Of a stretch of DNA of 64,000 bases, positions 35,208 through 44,245 are shown piece by piece (position 1 is the first letter of the stretch; every line of letters starts with the position of its first letter). The stretch spans positions 201,169 to 265,168 of the forward strand of contig JAJCXN010000048.1 in NCBI GenBank assembly GCA_029263415.1, given 5' to 3'. The translations under genes were made by a program, and so were the position numbers. Origin of the DNA: Acidobacteriota bacterium. GTDB taxonomy: Bacteria > Acidobacteriota > Thermoanaerobaculia > Multivoradales > Multivoraceae. Under the pieces are notes generated by a model, which saw only the letters and a program-made list of their open reading frames with translations, did no database searches and had not been told where the DNA came from.

Positions 35208-36926
35208 TCAACGCTTAGCGACGTCGAGAGTGAGCCCGACAATCTCGGCCACCCGGCGACCAGCCTCGTCGAAGAGCGGGCTCGAGTTGGTAGCGACAAA
35301 CGGCTCGTCGGTCTCCATTGCCAGCAGCGGGATCGACAAGTTGCCCTTTTCCAGCTTGCCTGCGGAAACAACCTGACTGAGCCGACCTTCCATGTGGATC
35401 CCGGTTTCATTCGCGAGCTTGTCGGCAGGGGTGTAGACCTCGAGGAAGAAGTCGAAGGATGCGTCCCGAGACCCTGAGGTGGCGTCTGCCAAGAGTCCTC
35501 GCGAGAAGCGATCACGGTCGCTGAACGCTTCGATCATCATGATCTCGCCGTCCAGTAGTTCGCTCTCGCCGCGTAGCTCGAGGACAATCACCTCGATCTC
35601 GGTGTCGTCCTCCTGGTCACGGTGATGAATCTCCATCCGACCCTCGAGCGAGACGGTCTCGGTTCGCTCACCGGACCGGATCTCGAGTGATGCTTCGAGG
35701 TCATCGCGCTGTATCGCGTCAGGAACCACCGCATAGGCCATGTGTGCCTTTGAATAGAACCAACCATCAACGTTGCCCTCTTCGTCGAGCAGCTCGATCG
35801 GAAGCTCCATCCCCATGAACACATTCACACCGAGGGGCGTGTCCGGCCGCTTGACCGGAGGAATGCTGTCGACCGTGCCACGAACGGGCACAGGAGTCTC
35901 GTTGTAGAGAACTCCCTTGGCCGTGGTGATGAGCACCTTTCTCGCGACCACAAAGTCATTGGGGATCAGCGCCGGATTGAAAGAGTCTTCGTCTAGGTCG
36001 ATCACCCTGCGATCCAGGAGATCCGCTGCCAGGTTCTCGGCTGCCTCATAGATGAATGGGCCAAAATCGATGCCTGACTCCCGAATCTTCTCGAGCAGAT
36101 CGTCCGGCAGGTCGATCTTCCGCGCAAACAAAGCAGCCGCTGGCGGAGGCACGACGGTTGGACGAAGCTGTCCTTCCTCAATGAGGTTCCTTCGCTCCAA
36201 CAGTCGGCGCAATTCGGTCGCTAAAATTTCGTCCCAAAGGATGTTCGGGTTCGAATCCATCAGGAGTTCGAGATTCTCGGTCACCGGAAACGTGGTTCCA
36301 TCAACCGACTCATTTCGAGTCTGCCGCTGCATTGCCACCGGAGTGCTGGCGACGAGCGCGGTCGCCGTCGACGGCCCCTGGGAAGCCGTTGCCGTCATTT
36401 GGGTGGAGCCGGCGAGCGCTACAACCGGGAAGGTGGCCAGCGCAGAAGCGCTAAAGCCGAACGGTGATGGCAGAACAGCTGCATCGGCAACCGTCGAGCC
36501 ACCCTTATCGGCGCTCTCCGTGATCGTGCCCAGCGACCTTAGATCTGGATGTTCACCGAGATAGACGTTGCCCCCCAGAAGGTAGCTCGCGCCAACGAGG
36601 TCTGACTCCGTTAGTTCAATGTCTATCTGCTGGCGTCCGGATGGAAGCTCGCGGCGCTGGTAGCCGGGCATCGGCCACTTGGGCACCGTGACGAACCCAG
36701 TGAAGGTGATCTCCTCACTACGGGCGTTCGGGTCGGGACCTGGAACGATCGAAGACGACGCCAAAAGGTAGATCAGATCCGGTTCCGAAACCAGTTCGTC
36801 GAACATTGGTACAGCGTTCGCGGACTCATCTGCGTTCCCTCCGGCTTCACGCTCGGACGAAACGGCTAGCCCGCCGGCTGCCAAGAGAACGAGGGGGAAG
36901 CACCATATCCATCGCGCTTTGATCAC
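35208..36926 (-). CDS. Secreted protein of unknown function with a large internal insertion, paralogue of 27063-28331
   Basis: A 572-residue protein with a signal peptide (WCFPLVLLAAGGLAVSS). It shares its outer regions with the 422-residue paralogue: LIYLLASSSIVPGPD, RRELPSGRQQIDIELT, LGEHPDLRSLGTIT, RKVLITTAKGVLYNETPVPVRGTVDSIPPV, LLDEEGNVDGWFYSKAHMAYAV and FDEAGRRVAEIVGL. Between about residues 138 and 320, where the paralogue has only a nine-residue linker, it carries roughly 180 extra residues. The first half of the insertion is Ala/Thr/Ser-rich; the second is charged and helical (LLERRNLIEEGQLRP, DDLLEKIRESGIDFGP). The GTG start at 36926 has AGGAGGT five bases upstream. It opens the NHL section after a 101-base gap, the largest in the run, so an internal promoter is possible here. 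Confidence 0.72.
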   Translation of the reverse strand: MIKARWIWCFPLVLLAAGGLAVSSEREAGGNADESANAVPMFDELVSEPDLIYLLASSSIVPGPDPNARSEEITFTGFVTVPKWPMPGYQRRELPSGRQQIDIELTESDLVGASYLLGGNVYLGEHPDLRSLGTITESADKGGSTVADAAVLPSPFGFSASALATFPVVALAGSTQMTATASQGPSTATALVASTPVAMQRQTRNESVDGTTFPVTENLELLMDSNPNILWDEILATELRRLLERRNLIEEGQLRPTVVPPPAAALFARKIDLPDDLLEKIRESGIDFGPFIYEAAENLAADLLDRRVIDLDEDSFNPALIPNDFVVARKVLITTAKGVLYNETPVPVRGTVDSIPPVKRPDTPLGVNVFMGMELPIELLDEEGNVDGWFYSKAHMAYAVVPDAIQRDDLEASLEIRSGERTETVSLEGRMEIHHRDQEDDTEIEVIVLELRGESELLDGEIMMIEAFSDRDRFSRGLLADATSGSRDASFDFFLEVYTPADKLANETGIHMEGRLSQVVSAGKLEKGNLSIPLLAMETDEPFVATNSSPLFDEAGRRVAEIVGLTLDVAKR

Positions 36927-37027
36927 GTCACACCTCCTAGAGTGTTGGCTAAATACTCGTATAGTTAATGTTTTTTATGACCCTGGCCGCTTCTCCAAGA
37001 TTGCGGATCTCTTGGACAGCGAGACCC

Positions 37028-38323
37028 TCAAAAACCCAGATCGAGGCTTATCAACGCCGCCTGGTTACGAAGGTAAAGCCGACCACCGGCTATCGCTGGG
37101 GGAGACCAGGTCTTTTCGCCTAGCCCCTCGGCTCGCGATTTCTCCAGGAAACGCTCTGGCGTCGGCTCCACCAGTGCTAACTGGCCCCGATCTCCCAGCA
37201 CGATCAGGTCCCCATCGGCAACCACGACTGAGCCGTGCCCGAAACCACGGGTCTTCCATCGTTCCTCGCCCGTCGCTGCATCGATGCACTTGAAGATCTT
37301 GTTGTCAAAACCGAACAGGTTGCCATCAACGAGAACCGTGGAGCTGTAGAGGTTCTTGAATCCGCGGTTCTTCCACACCACGCGCGGAGCCCGCCAACCT
37401 CGCGCCGAGACCTCTAGCACCACCGCGCCCATGTCGTAGGCCGATGAGATGAAGATCCGGTTTGGTGGGATCAGCAGCGGCTGCGCTGCGTTGACGCCAC
37501 GTGGCGTTTCCCAAGCAAAGCGCCAGAGTTCCCGGCCGGTCTCCGGCACCACTGCGATGAGCGAATCAGCTGCAAAGAACAACAGCTGCTCTCGACCGTC
37601 GATTGTCACTAGACTCGGCGAGGCGTAGCCTGGCTGAACATCGCCGGTCGCCCAGATCGGCTTGCCCGTTCGCTTCTCGAATGACCGAAACGCTCCTTCC
37701 TCGGTGCCACCGACCACGACCACGACCTGATCGCGAATGACCAGCGGCGAGGAAGCAGTTCCCCAGAACGGTCTCTCACCGCCGAACTCTCGCTCTAGGT
37801 CGTGCGACCAGATCAACTCGCCCGACACACGGTCGAGTGCGTACAGCCTCGAGCGAGCGCCCACGGCGAACAACAGGTCACCGTCAACCGTGGGTGTTGC
37901 ACGTGGACCGTTACCGTTTTGCGTGATCATCTTCGCGTCGCTCCGGAATCGCCACGCTTCGGATCCGTCGCTTGCGCGCAGGCCAACGATCCACTCGTCT
38001 GAGCTGTCGCCGTACATGGTGTAGACGAAGCCTTCGGCCACAGCTACCGACGAGTAGCCTTCACCCAGCGGCACCTGCCAAACCACCCGCGGACCGGACT
38101 CGGGCCACTGATCGGCCAGACCACCTTCGTGCGAGACGCCGTCGCGGAGCGGACCTCGAAACTGGGGCCAGCCTGCTGGCACCGGTGCAGGACTGGGAGA
38201 CGAATCGCACCCAAGAACGCCCAGCGCGCAGACGACCACGAAAGCTAGAACGACACCTCGACTCCCCCAGCGGTCAACCGAGTGAGGCTCCCTAGCTCTC
38301 GGCTTATTGGCGACGTTCAGCAT
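37028..38323 (-). CDS. PQQ-like beta-propeller lipoprotein
   Basis: A 431-residue protein with a lipoprotein signal (VVLAFVVVCALGVLGC, lipobox before Cys39), then a PQQ-type eight-bladed propeller. It begins WPQFRGPLRDGVS, the hallmark start of outer-membrane PQQ-like/BamB-related proteins. Blade signatures include LRASDGSEAWRFRSD, LDRVSGELIWSHDLE, FEKRTGKPIWATGD and IDAATGEERWKTRGFGHGS. Nothing indicates actual PQQ binding or dehydrogenase activity. The ATG overlaps the preceding SGNH stop by one base (TGATG). In Planctomycetes and Acidobacteriota such proteins are common surface or periplasmic propellers of uncertain role. Confidence 0.86.
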   Translation of the reverse strand: MLNVANKPRAREPHSVDRWGSRGVVLAFVVVCALGVLGCDSSPSPAPVPAGWPQFRGPLRDGVSHEGGLADQWPESGPRVVWQVPLGEGYSSVAVAEGFVYTMYGDSSDEWIVGLRASDGSEAWRFRSDAKMITQNGNGPRATPTVDGDLLFAVGARSRLYALDRVSGELIWSHDLEREFGGERPFWGTASSPLVIRDQVVVVVGGTEEGAFRSFEKRTGKPIWATGDVQPGYASPSLVTIDGREQLLFFAADSLIAVVPETGRELWRFAWETPRGVNAAQPLLIPPNRIFISSAYDMGAVVLEVSARGWRAPRVVWKNRGFKNLYSSTVLVDGNLFGFDNKIFKCIDAATGEERWKTRGFGHGSVVVADGDLIVLGDRGQLALVEPTPERFLEKSRAEGLGEKTWSPPAIAGGRLYLRNQAALISLDLGF

Positions 38324-41166
38324 CAGCCACCAACCTCCAGATCAGGCGAGGATGGCGTCCGAGCCTCGCGGATCACGACCCGTGCGACCTCACTCGCCAA
38401 GACTCGCTGACCAAAATCGGTGAGGTGGGCGTAGTCCCACCACAAGATACCGCCACGCTCAGCCCTACGCATCGCACGTGTCGGATCAATCACCGTTGCC
38501 CTGGTTTTCCTTGCCACTCGACGCGCCACCTCATAAAAGCGCGGATAGTCGATCACCGGGTTGTCAACTTCCGCAGTCTTCGGCTCGAGCACAATGTAGG
38601 GCTGAGCGCCCGAAGAGATCACACTTTCGACCAGTCTGGTCAGGCTGCGCTCGTACTCGCGAGCAGCCCACTCGGGATCAGATTGCCGTCCCTGGCGAAA
38701 GCCACGGAATCCGTACCAGGACTGCAATCGATCGCTCAGAACCGCAATCAGACCGGGATCGTGCCCCTCTTCCTCGATTTCGCGGATCATCTCGCGCGGA
38801 TCCATCCCTTCGAGGGCGAGCAGTGAGTAGTAGAGATAGTCAGCCGCGCAGTAGTTGATGACGACGATCTGCGGGCGATAATCAGCCAACACGCCTTGGT
38901 AAAAACTGCGACCGGTCACGGTGTACGAGCCGGGGATTCCCGCGTTGATCACCTCATAGTCTCCCAACCGTTGGTGCAGTTGGCGCTCAAGCTCCGCTGG
39001 ATATGCGCGATCAAGCCTCGAGGCGCCGAACCCCAATGTTTGCGACGCTCCGATCGTCACGACCCTCGAGGTCCCAGCAGGCCGAGTCGGCACAACACGA
39101 CGGCCTGCAAAACGCTGCCAATTCACGAACTGGTTGCAGGCTCGGAAGCTCGGATGCCGGTACCAGAGAAGGGAGTACGGGGTCGGCGGAATCGGAGCGT
39201 TCATCTCAAGCTGCACGACCTCAAAGGAGTTGGTCCAGTCGTCGAGCAGTGTCCAGGCTAGCGATCCAAGGCCGACCATGCCAACTGTGGCTACGGCCAC
39301 CAACTGCCCTCGTCGAGATGCGGGCCACCATCCGACCAGCAGACTCAGTATTTGGCTACCGAAAGCAGACCACACCAGTAGCCGGGTCTCGGTCGCCGAC
39401 AAAACCTGTTCATTGGCGAGAACGGAGCACACACTCAGCAGTGTCAACGACGCGCCGAGTGCCACCGCGTCGATGATCAACAGCTGGCGTAGGGCAGCGC
39501 TCCCTCGGTAGACGATCGCGCCGAACACAGCTACCAAGCCTGCTAACCCCAGCGCCAGTTGCCAAGGACCGCGACGACGACCACCATCACTGGCTTCGGT
39601 TGCTTCGTCGACCGGCTCTACCTTCACCTGATCGACCGTCGCAGCTCCCTGAAACAAATAGAAGCCGGCCATGCCGATGGCGTCGGTTCCGGCGGCCGAA
39701 GCCGCCAGCTCGCCATCCACGAAGGCGCTGATCCGCTCACCGTCGAGATCGATGCGAATCGTCACCGATTGGTCGCCGTTCCTCAGCCGGTCCAACGGAG
39801 CGTAGCGGCGCCCGATCAACTCGACCGACTCGCCAAAGGAATAGAAGCCGGAAGCAATCGCAGCGTCCGTGCTCAGAACCAACGCTTGCCAGCGCCCCGC
39901 GCACTCGAAGATCGGAGACTCCTTGTAGCTCGGCGACCTGAAACGCAGCTCCAGCAGACTGTCCGGAGCAACTGTTACTTCGGCTTGAATGGAGCCGTCG
40001 CCAAACGGTGCCTGAGTGAACTCGATCGGTGATCCAACGCCAAACCTGTGGCCGGCGCTCCGAGGTTGCCCTGTCGGGGTGGCCTTGTCCGGAGAGAGCC
40101 CGCGACTCGCAAGCTCGTTGCCGCGATTCACCCCAGACGGTGCTTGAAGGCCACCCGTGACGAGCCCTGCTAAGAGAACGAGCGCTACCCCCACGCCGCT
40201 GCCCGCAACAACACGGTCACTGAACGCTGGCGGCCGCGACAACCGCACTGTGCGCGCGGTGAGGGCGGCGGCTCCGGCCACCGTCACCACTGGAGCAACG
40301 ATGAACAGGCCAATGACGGTACTCAACCAAGCGCCGCACGCAATCATGAGGCCGGCAACAAGCAGCAAGCTCAAGTTCACGGCCGTGGGGCGCAACAACA
40401 GGCGAAGCGACCAGCCGATGGCCAAACCGAAAGCGATGAGCAACGCCGCCAGTTTCCACCAGCCGCTGGCATCGCCGTAGCGAAACTCGTCGCGCCAGCT
40501 GAACTGGCTTCCGGCCACCCGGTCCACACCCCCGACCTCGACTGAGCGAACGAAGCTGGGAAGAAATCCTCCCTTGAACCCAACCGTGCCGCTCACCAAA
40601 CGCGCATCTTCAAACGTCCCCACCGCCTCGCCGTTGACCGTGGCCTTCGCAGAAGACCCAGAAAGTTCGAGTCCGATCCGCAGCGCTGCACCAGGCTCTA
40701 AGTCGGGAGTCTTCTCGAGCGGCTCGAAGCGCAGCGTCTGCCAGTCGTCGGCGAAGGAGTAGAAGCCAGAGGCATACGTTGAATGGGTACTCAGTAGAAG
40801 TGCATATGTGCCCTCCTCACCGGCCCGAAACAAGGAATAGAGGTAGCTGCCCGCGTGCCCGAGCCGAGCGTTGAGCACAACCGTCTCGACCTCGACGCCT
40901 GGAGGCCGATCCCACAGCAATCCCTCGTACCCCTGGCCAAGCCACAAGTTGACACCGTCGCTGGCGATGGGCGTTTGGAGAAAATCCCGATAGGCACTCG
41001 GGTGGTACACCACCAATTCCTTCATCACCTGCCAGGATGCCGACTTCGCGAGAAGGTTGGTCCGCTGCTGAAGAAGCGATCGCATGGCCAGCGCCTCGAC
41101 AAGCAAGACGACTACGAGCAGCCATACCCCAGTACCCAGTCGTCGCGTCTCGATTTTTTCGCCCAT
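38323..41166 (-). CDS. Large membrane SGNH/GDSL hydrolase with duplicated LamG-like domains
   Basis: A 947-residue multi-domain membrane protein. It has an N-terminal TM (GVWLLVVVLLVEALAM) and an extracytoplasmic domain with YALLLSTHSTYASGFYSF. A cluster of TMs around residues 245-340 follows. A second copy of that domain contains QALVLSTDAAIASGFYSF, and more TMs follow. The C-terminal SGNH esterase domain starts near residue 710 (RVVTIGASQTLGFGAS, the Ser in GAS replacing the usual GDS). Block II is GIPGSY, block III NYCAADY, and the C-terminal DYAHLTDFG supplies Asp/His. ATG 41166 is chosen; it follows DUF5989 by 19 bases. SGNH proteins of this type often sit beside carbamoyltransferases and likely modify a surface glycan or small molecule. 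Confidence 0.82.
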   Translation of the reverse strand: MGEKIETRRLGTGVWLLVVVLLVEALAMRSLLQQRTNLLAKSASWQVMKELVVYHPSAYRDFLQTPIASDGVNLWLGQGYEGLLWDRPPGVEVETVVLNARLGHAGSYLYSLFRAGEEGTYALLLSTHSTYASGFYSFADDWQTLRFEPLEKTPDLEPGAALRIGLELSGSSAKATVNGEAVGTFEDARLVSGTVGFKGGFLPSFVRSVEVGGVDRVAGSQFSWRDEFRYGDASGWWKLAALLIAFGLAIGWSLRLLLRPTAVNLSLLLVAGLMIACGAWLSTVIGLFIVAPVVTVAGAAALTARTVRLSRPPAFSDRVVAGSGVGVALVLLAGLVTGGLQAPSGVNRGNELASRGLSPDKATPTGQPRSAGHRFGVGSPIEFTQAPFGDGSIQAEVTVAPDSLLELRFRSPSYKESPIFECAGRWQALVLSTDAAIASGFYSFGESVELIGRRYAPLDRLRNGDQSVTIRIDLDGERISAFVDGELAASAAGTDAIGMAGFYLFQGAATVDQVKVEPVDEATEASDGGRRRGPWQLALGLAGLVAVFGAIVYRGSAALRQLLIIDAVALGASLTLLSVCSVLANEQVLSATETRLLVWSAFGSQILSLLVGWWPASRRGQLVAVATVGMVGLGSLAWTLLDDWTNSFEVVQLEMNAPIPPTPYSLLWYRHPSFRACNQFVNWQRFAGRRVVPTRPAGTSRVVTIGASQTLGFGASRLDRAYPAELERQLHQRLGDYEVINAGIPGSYTVTGRSFYQGVLADYRPQIVVINYCAADYLYYSLLALEGMDPREMIREIEEEGHDPGLIAVLSDRLQSWYGFRGFRQGRQSDPEWAAREYERSLTRLVESVISSGAQPYIVLEPKTAEVDNPVIDYPRFYEVARRVARKTRATVIDPTRAMRRAERGGILWWDYAHLTDFGQRVLASEVARVVIREARTPSSPDLEVGG

Positions 41167-41185
41167 GGTCTTTGGTTGAAAACCC

Positions 41186-41347
41186 TCAGAACAGCGGATA
41201 GAGGTAAGGGGCCACCAATGATGCCTCGGAGAGGGCAAAAAACCAGCTCACGAGCAGCAAAGCGAGCACCACCAATAGGAGCCACCATCGTTGGGGTCGG
41301 CTGCCGCCATACTCAAAAAGCTGAAATATCAGTCGTCTCTTCGACAC
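41186..41347 (-). CDS. DUF5989 family small membrane protein
   Basis: A 53-residue ORF with the family pattern: RRLIFQLFEYGGSRPQRWWL at the N-terminus, one hydrophobic helix (LLLVVLALLLVSWFFAL), and a short tail ending in PYLYPLF. DUF5989 proteins recur between NodU/TobZ-type carbamoyltransferases and SGNH hydrolases, exactly this setting. The GTG start at 41347 has AGGAG seven bases upstream. It follows the carbamoyltransferase stop by 20 bases. The single helix suggests a small subunit that holds the two neighbouring enzymes at the membrane; this is an inference. Confidence 0.85.
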   Translation of the reverse strand: MSKRRLIFQLFEYGGSRPQRWWLLLVVLALLLVSWFFALSEASLVAPYLYPLF

Positions 41348-41367
41348 GATCTATCTCCTATCCCGCG

Positions 41368-43134
41368 CTAGTCGCTGATCACCTCGCGTGTTGATCTCGG
41401 CCGCTGTGAAGAGCCGGACCTCCGCTTCCCAGATCCATCAAGCTGCCGAAGTGGTAGCCACCAGGATCCTAAGAACAGCTCGTCCAGATTCGCCTCCTTT
41501 GCCATGAGTACGGCATCCTTTGGACTACAAGCGATCGGCTGACCTGCAAGATTGAACGACGTATTGAGAACCATCGGCATGCCACTGGTTCGGTGAAACT
41601 CGGAGATCAGTTGGTGGAAGAGCGGATTGTGCTCTCGCTCAACAGTCTGGAGCCGAGCCGTGCCATCGATGTGAAGAACTGCGGGAATCCGCTTCAAGTG
41701 CTCCGTGCGAACACGCCGGACGAAACTCATGTAGGGGCTAGCGCAAGGAGCCTCGAAGTAGTCGCTTGCGTGCTCAGCGAGGACCGCGGGAGCAAACGGC
41801 CTAAAGGCCTCGCGGCGCTTGACGTGCAAGTTCAACCGATGCTTCGTTTCGTCCCGTCTCGGCGATGCGAGAATGCTGCGGTTTCCAAGAGCACGAGGGC
41901 CGAATTCCATCGCCCCTTGAAACCAGCCCACGATCCTCTCGTTGTGAAGAGAGCGCGCCGCGCGCGCCAAAAGCTCGCGTTCGTCGAGTTCCACCGCCTC
42001 CGCGCCGAGCAGACGCGTGGCACGCCTCACCTCCCACGGATCGAGCTCGGGACCGAGGTACGGAGAAAGCGGCCCGCGGACCACTCGTTCCCCGTCGTTG
42101 AGCGCGTGCCAGGCGAAGAGGGCCGCGCCGAGTGCGCCGCCGTCGTCGCCAGGCGCCGGCGACACATGAATTCTCTTAAAGCCTGACACGTCGAGCAACC
42201 GCCCGTTAGCCACTGAGTTGGTCGCGACCCCGCCTGACAGACAAACGTTGTCGGCTCCGGTCTCACGCTTGACGAAGCGAAGCATGCGTTCAAGCGCCCG
42301 TTCGAGCAAGCATTGAGCAGACGCCGCCAGGTCGTAGTGACAGTCCAGCAGCGGTTCGTCCCGCAAACGACGCGGAAATCCGACCAGCTCCGCGACACGG
42401 TCCTCAAAGAGGACGGCTGGATCGCGCTCGTGCCCGAAGTACGACATGTCAAACCGAAAGCTGCCGTCTTCTTCAACGACCAGAAGCTTCTCGAGAGCGC
42501 CGACGAGAGTCGGTTCGGCGAACGCGGCCAACGCCATGACCTTGCCCTCGTCGCTATTCACGCGGAAGCCAAGATAATCAGTTGCGGCACCGTAGAAGAG
42601 ACCGAGCGAGTGCGGAAAGTGGATCTCCCGATCCAGGCGTACCTGACTGCCGTCGCCCACGCCGAAGGCGGTGGTACACCATTCACCGACTCCATCGACC
42701 GTCAGCAGTGCGGCGCGCTCGAACGGAGACGAGAAGAATGACGACGCCGCGTGAGCTGCGTGATGCTCGGTGAAGAGAACAGGTAGTCCTTGGTGGACGG
42801 ACTCATGCACGGCCTCTTCGATCCGAAGTCGGCTCTTCATCCATACCGGGGCCGCTCTCAAGAAGGACTTGAGCGATCGCGGATAGTTACGAAACTGGCT
42901 AGTCAAAATTCGATCGAGTTTGACTAGTGGCTTCTCGTAGAAGACTGCTTGATCCAGATCGCTTGCCATCAGACCAGCACGATCCAAACAGGCTCGAATC
43001 GCCTGATGGGGGAAACCGGTATCGTGCTTGTCGCGACTGAACCGCTCCTCAGAAGCGGCCGCTACCACCTCGCCATCGACCACCAGAGCTGCAGCGGCAT
43101 CGTGGTAGTAGCACGAGATACCTAGAATTTTCAC
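41368..43134 (-). CDS. NodU/TobZ/SxtI-type O-carbamoyltransferase
   Basis: A 588-residue carbamoyltransferase that would use carbamoyl phosphate and ATP to carbamoylate a hydroxyl. The Kae1-like N-terminal domain opens KILGISCYYHDAAAALVVDGEVVAAASEERFSR. The metal-binding His cluster is in FTEHHAAHAASSFF. Later blocks are LSGGVATNSVANGRL, the GWFQGAMEFGPRALGNRSILASP motif, and the C-terminal NTSFNLAGQPIACSPKDA. The GTG at 43134 overlaps the methyltransferase stop (GTGA), so the longer upstream reading frame is rejected. The acceptor is unknown. The adjacent DUF5989 and SGNH genes form a conserved module that occurs in both natural-product and envelope-glycan contexts. Confidence 0.93.
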   Translation of the reverse strand: MKILGISCYYHDAAAALVVDGEVVAAASEERFSRDKHDTGFPHQAIRACLDRAGLMASDLDQAVFYEKPLVKLDRILTSQFRNYPRSLKSFLRAAPVWMKSRLRIEEAVHESVHQGLPVLFTEHHAAHAASSFFSSPFERAALLTVDGVGEWCTTAFGVGDGSQVRLDREIHFPHSLGLFYGAATDYLGFRVNSDEGKVMALAAFAEPTLVGALEKLLVVEEDGSFRFDMSYFGHERDPAVLFEDRVAELVGFPRRLRDEPLLDCHYDLAASAQCLLERALERMLRFVKRETGADNVCLSGGVATNSVANGRLLDVSGFKRIHVSPAPGDDGGALGAALFAWHALNDGERVVRGPLSPYLGPELDPWEVRRATRLLGAEAVELDERELLARAARSLHNERIVGWFQGAMEFGPRALGNRSILASPRRDETKHRLNLHVKRREAFRPFAPAVLAEHASDYFEAPCASPYMSFVRRVRTEHLKRIPAVLHIDGTARLQTVEREHNPLFHQLISEFHRTSGMPMVLNTSFNLAGQPIACSPKDAVLMAKEANLDELFLGSWWLPLRQLDGSGKRRSGSSQRPRSTREVISD

Positions 43135-44027
43135 GCCCGCTCCGGCAAACGGGCCACGACCACAAAGTAGCCCCCAGTGTCGCGAAGCGTGACCAGCCAG
43201 AAACACTCGGCCAGCCTCGCTAGGACACCACGAGGAGGTTTGCCACCAGCCCCGCCGAATAGCGGCGCCGACTTTCCAGGATCCCCGGGCAAACCAGGCA
43301 GCGACTTGACCCACTGCGCATCGCACGCATCAAGCCATCGGCAAACATCGGCCACCGTGTGAGAGCGCTCGAACGCCGGCTCGAGCTGGTCGGCAATCCA
43401 AGAGTCCACCTTATTTGGATCTTGGGTCTCAGACAGGAGCATCGCATCAACTGCCGGCGGCACCGCAATGTCAACTCCCCCTCCAGGAGTACCTTGACGG
43501 TGAGCGAAGCGCCGCATCAACCTAAGCACACCGCGACCCCAACGGTTGTAGAGACCGACCGTCAACCATGCTCGCGAGGCTGCAAACTCCGAGGTCACTT
43601 GGGTCAGAAACCGCTGAGGCTCGGGGACGCAAGGAATGACACCATGGACCAGCACAAAGTCGAAACGCTCCTCACCAGCAGGGCGGCGTGCACGTCCAGC
43701 ATCGACCTCACGCAGCTCGAGATTCTCGAGGCCAAGCCGGTCCCGCAATGCGAGGCCCTTGCGAATGGAGGCAGACGAGAAGTCGAGACCCACTACACGA
43801 CGGCCCTTAAGCGCGAGCAGCGACGACAGCTGGCCTGTGCCACAACCAACGTCCAGGACGCTGGCGTCTCGCGGAAGATGCGAGTCCAGAAGGAGCGCGT
43901 ACGAATTCGCACAACGGTAGAGGTCCTCGCCCAGAGCGTACTTGCCCAGATCAAAATCCGGGAAGGGATGCCGGTTGTAGAACTCGCGAACCACGCTGGC
44001 GCTCACGTCGAGCGGAGGCGTGGCCAT
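43131..44027 (-). CDS. Class I SAM-dependent methyltransferase
   Basis: A 298-residue methyltransferase with motif I VLDVGCGTGQLSSLLALKG (about residues 57-76) and the acidic strand-2 end VVGLDFS. The N-terminus, VREFYNRHPFPDFDLGKY, is a segment often seen in methyltransferases of the type YNxxPFP. The C-terminal half is longer than the minimal fold and contains PAVDAMLLSETQDPNKVDSWIADQLEPAFERS, probably substrate-binding. It overlaps the small membrane protein upstream (ATGA) and the carbamoyltransferase downstream (GTGA). The substrate cannot be named; tailoring of the same acceptor as the carbamoyltransferase is plausible. Confidence 0.87.
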   Translation of the reverse strand: MATPPLDVSASVVREFYNRHPFPDFDLGKYALGEDLYRCANSYALLLDSHLPRDASVLDVGCGTGQLSSLLALKGRRVVGLDFSSASIRKGLALRDRLGLENLELREVDAGRARRPAGEERFDFVLVHGVIPCVPEPQRFLTQVTSEFAASRAWLTVGLYNRWGRGVLRLMRRFAHRQGTPGGGVDIAVPPAVDAMLLSETQDPNKVDSWIADQLEPAFERSHTVADVCRWLDACDAQWVKSLPGLPGDPGKSAPLFGGAGGKPPRGVLARLAECFWLVTLRDTGGYFVVVARLPERA

Positions 44028-44245
44028 CAGAACATCCGACTGAGCGCCTTCGCGGGATCCCGGCGATCAAGCCGGACTTGCCAGTAGCTGGCGCGCGAAC
44101 GGCGACGCCACAGCTTGGCTAGCCCAAGTCCGATGGCGCACGGTGCGAGTAGAAGGTAGATGACGGTCAGAACAACACGGCTCTGGATCGCGGCCAGTCT
44201 ACGACTGCCGCGACGAACAGCATCAATGAGCTTAGGAGCCTTCAC
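44027..44245 (-). CDS. Small membrane protein of carbamoyltransferase clusters (SxtJ-like context)
   Basis: A 72-residue protein with one hydrophobic helix (VVLTVIYLLLAPCAIGLGLAKLW), a basic loop, and the tail SYWQVRLDRRDPAKALSRMF. Small proteins with a single helix and a C-terminal SYW motif often accompany the carbamoyltransferase/DUF5989 module. The GTG start (44245) overlaps the stop of the upstream gene (GTGA) and the stop overlaps the methyltransferase start (ATGA). No function can be assigned. Confidence 0.7.
   Translation of the reverse strand: MKAPKLIDAVRRGSRRLAAIQSRVVLTVIYLLLAPCAIGLGLAKLWRRRSRASYWQVRLDRRDPAKALSRMF

Noticed and set aside
43135-43326. Upstream extension of the carbamoyltransferase
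   Set aside because: The extension overlaps the methyltransferase; the family begins at the GTG coupled by GTGA.
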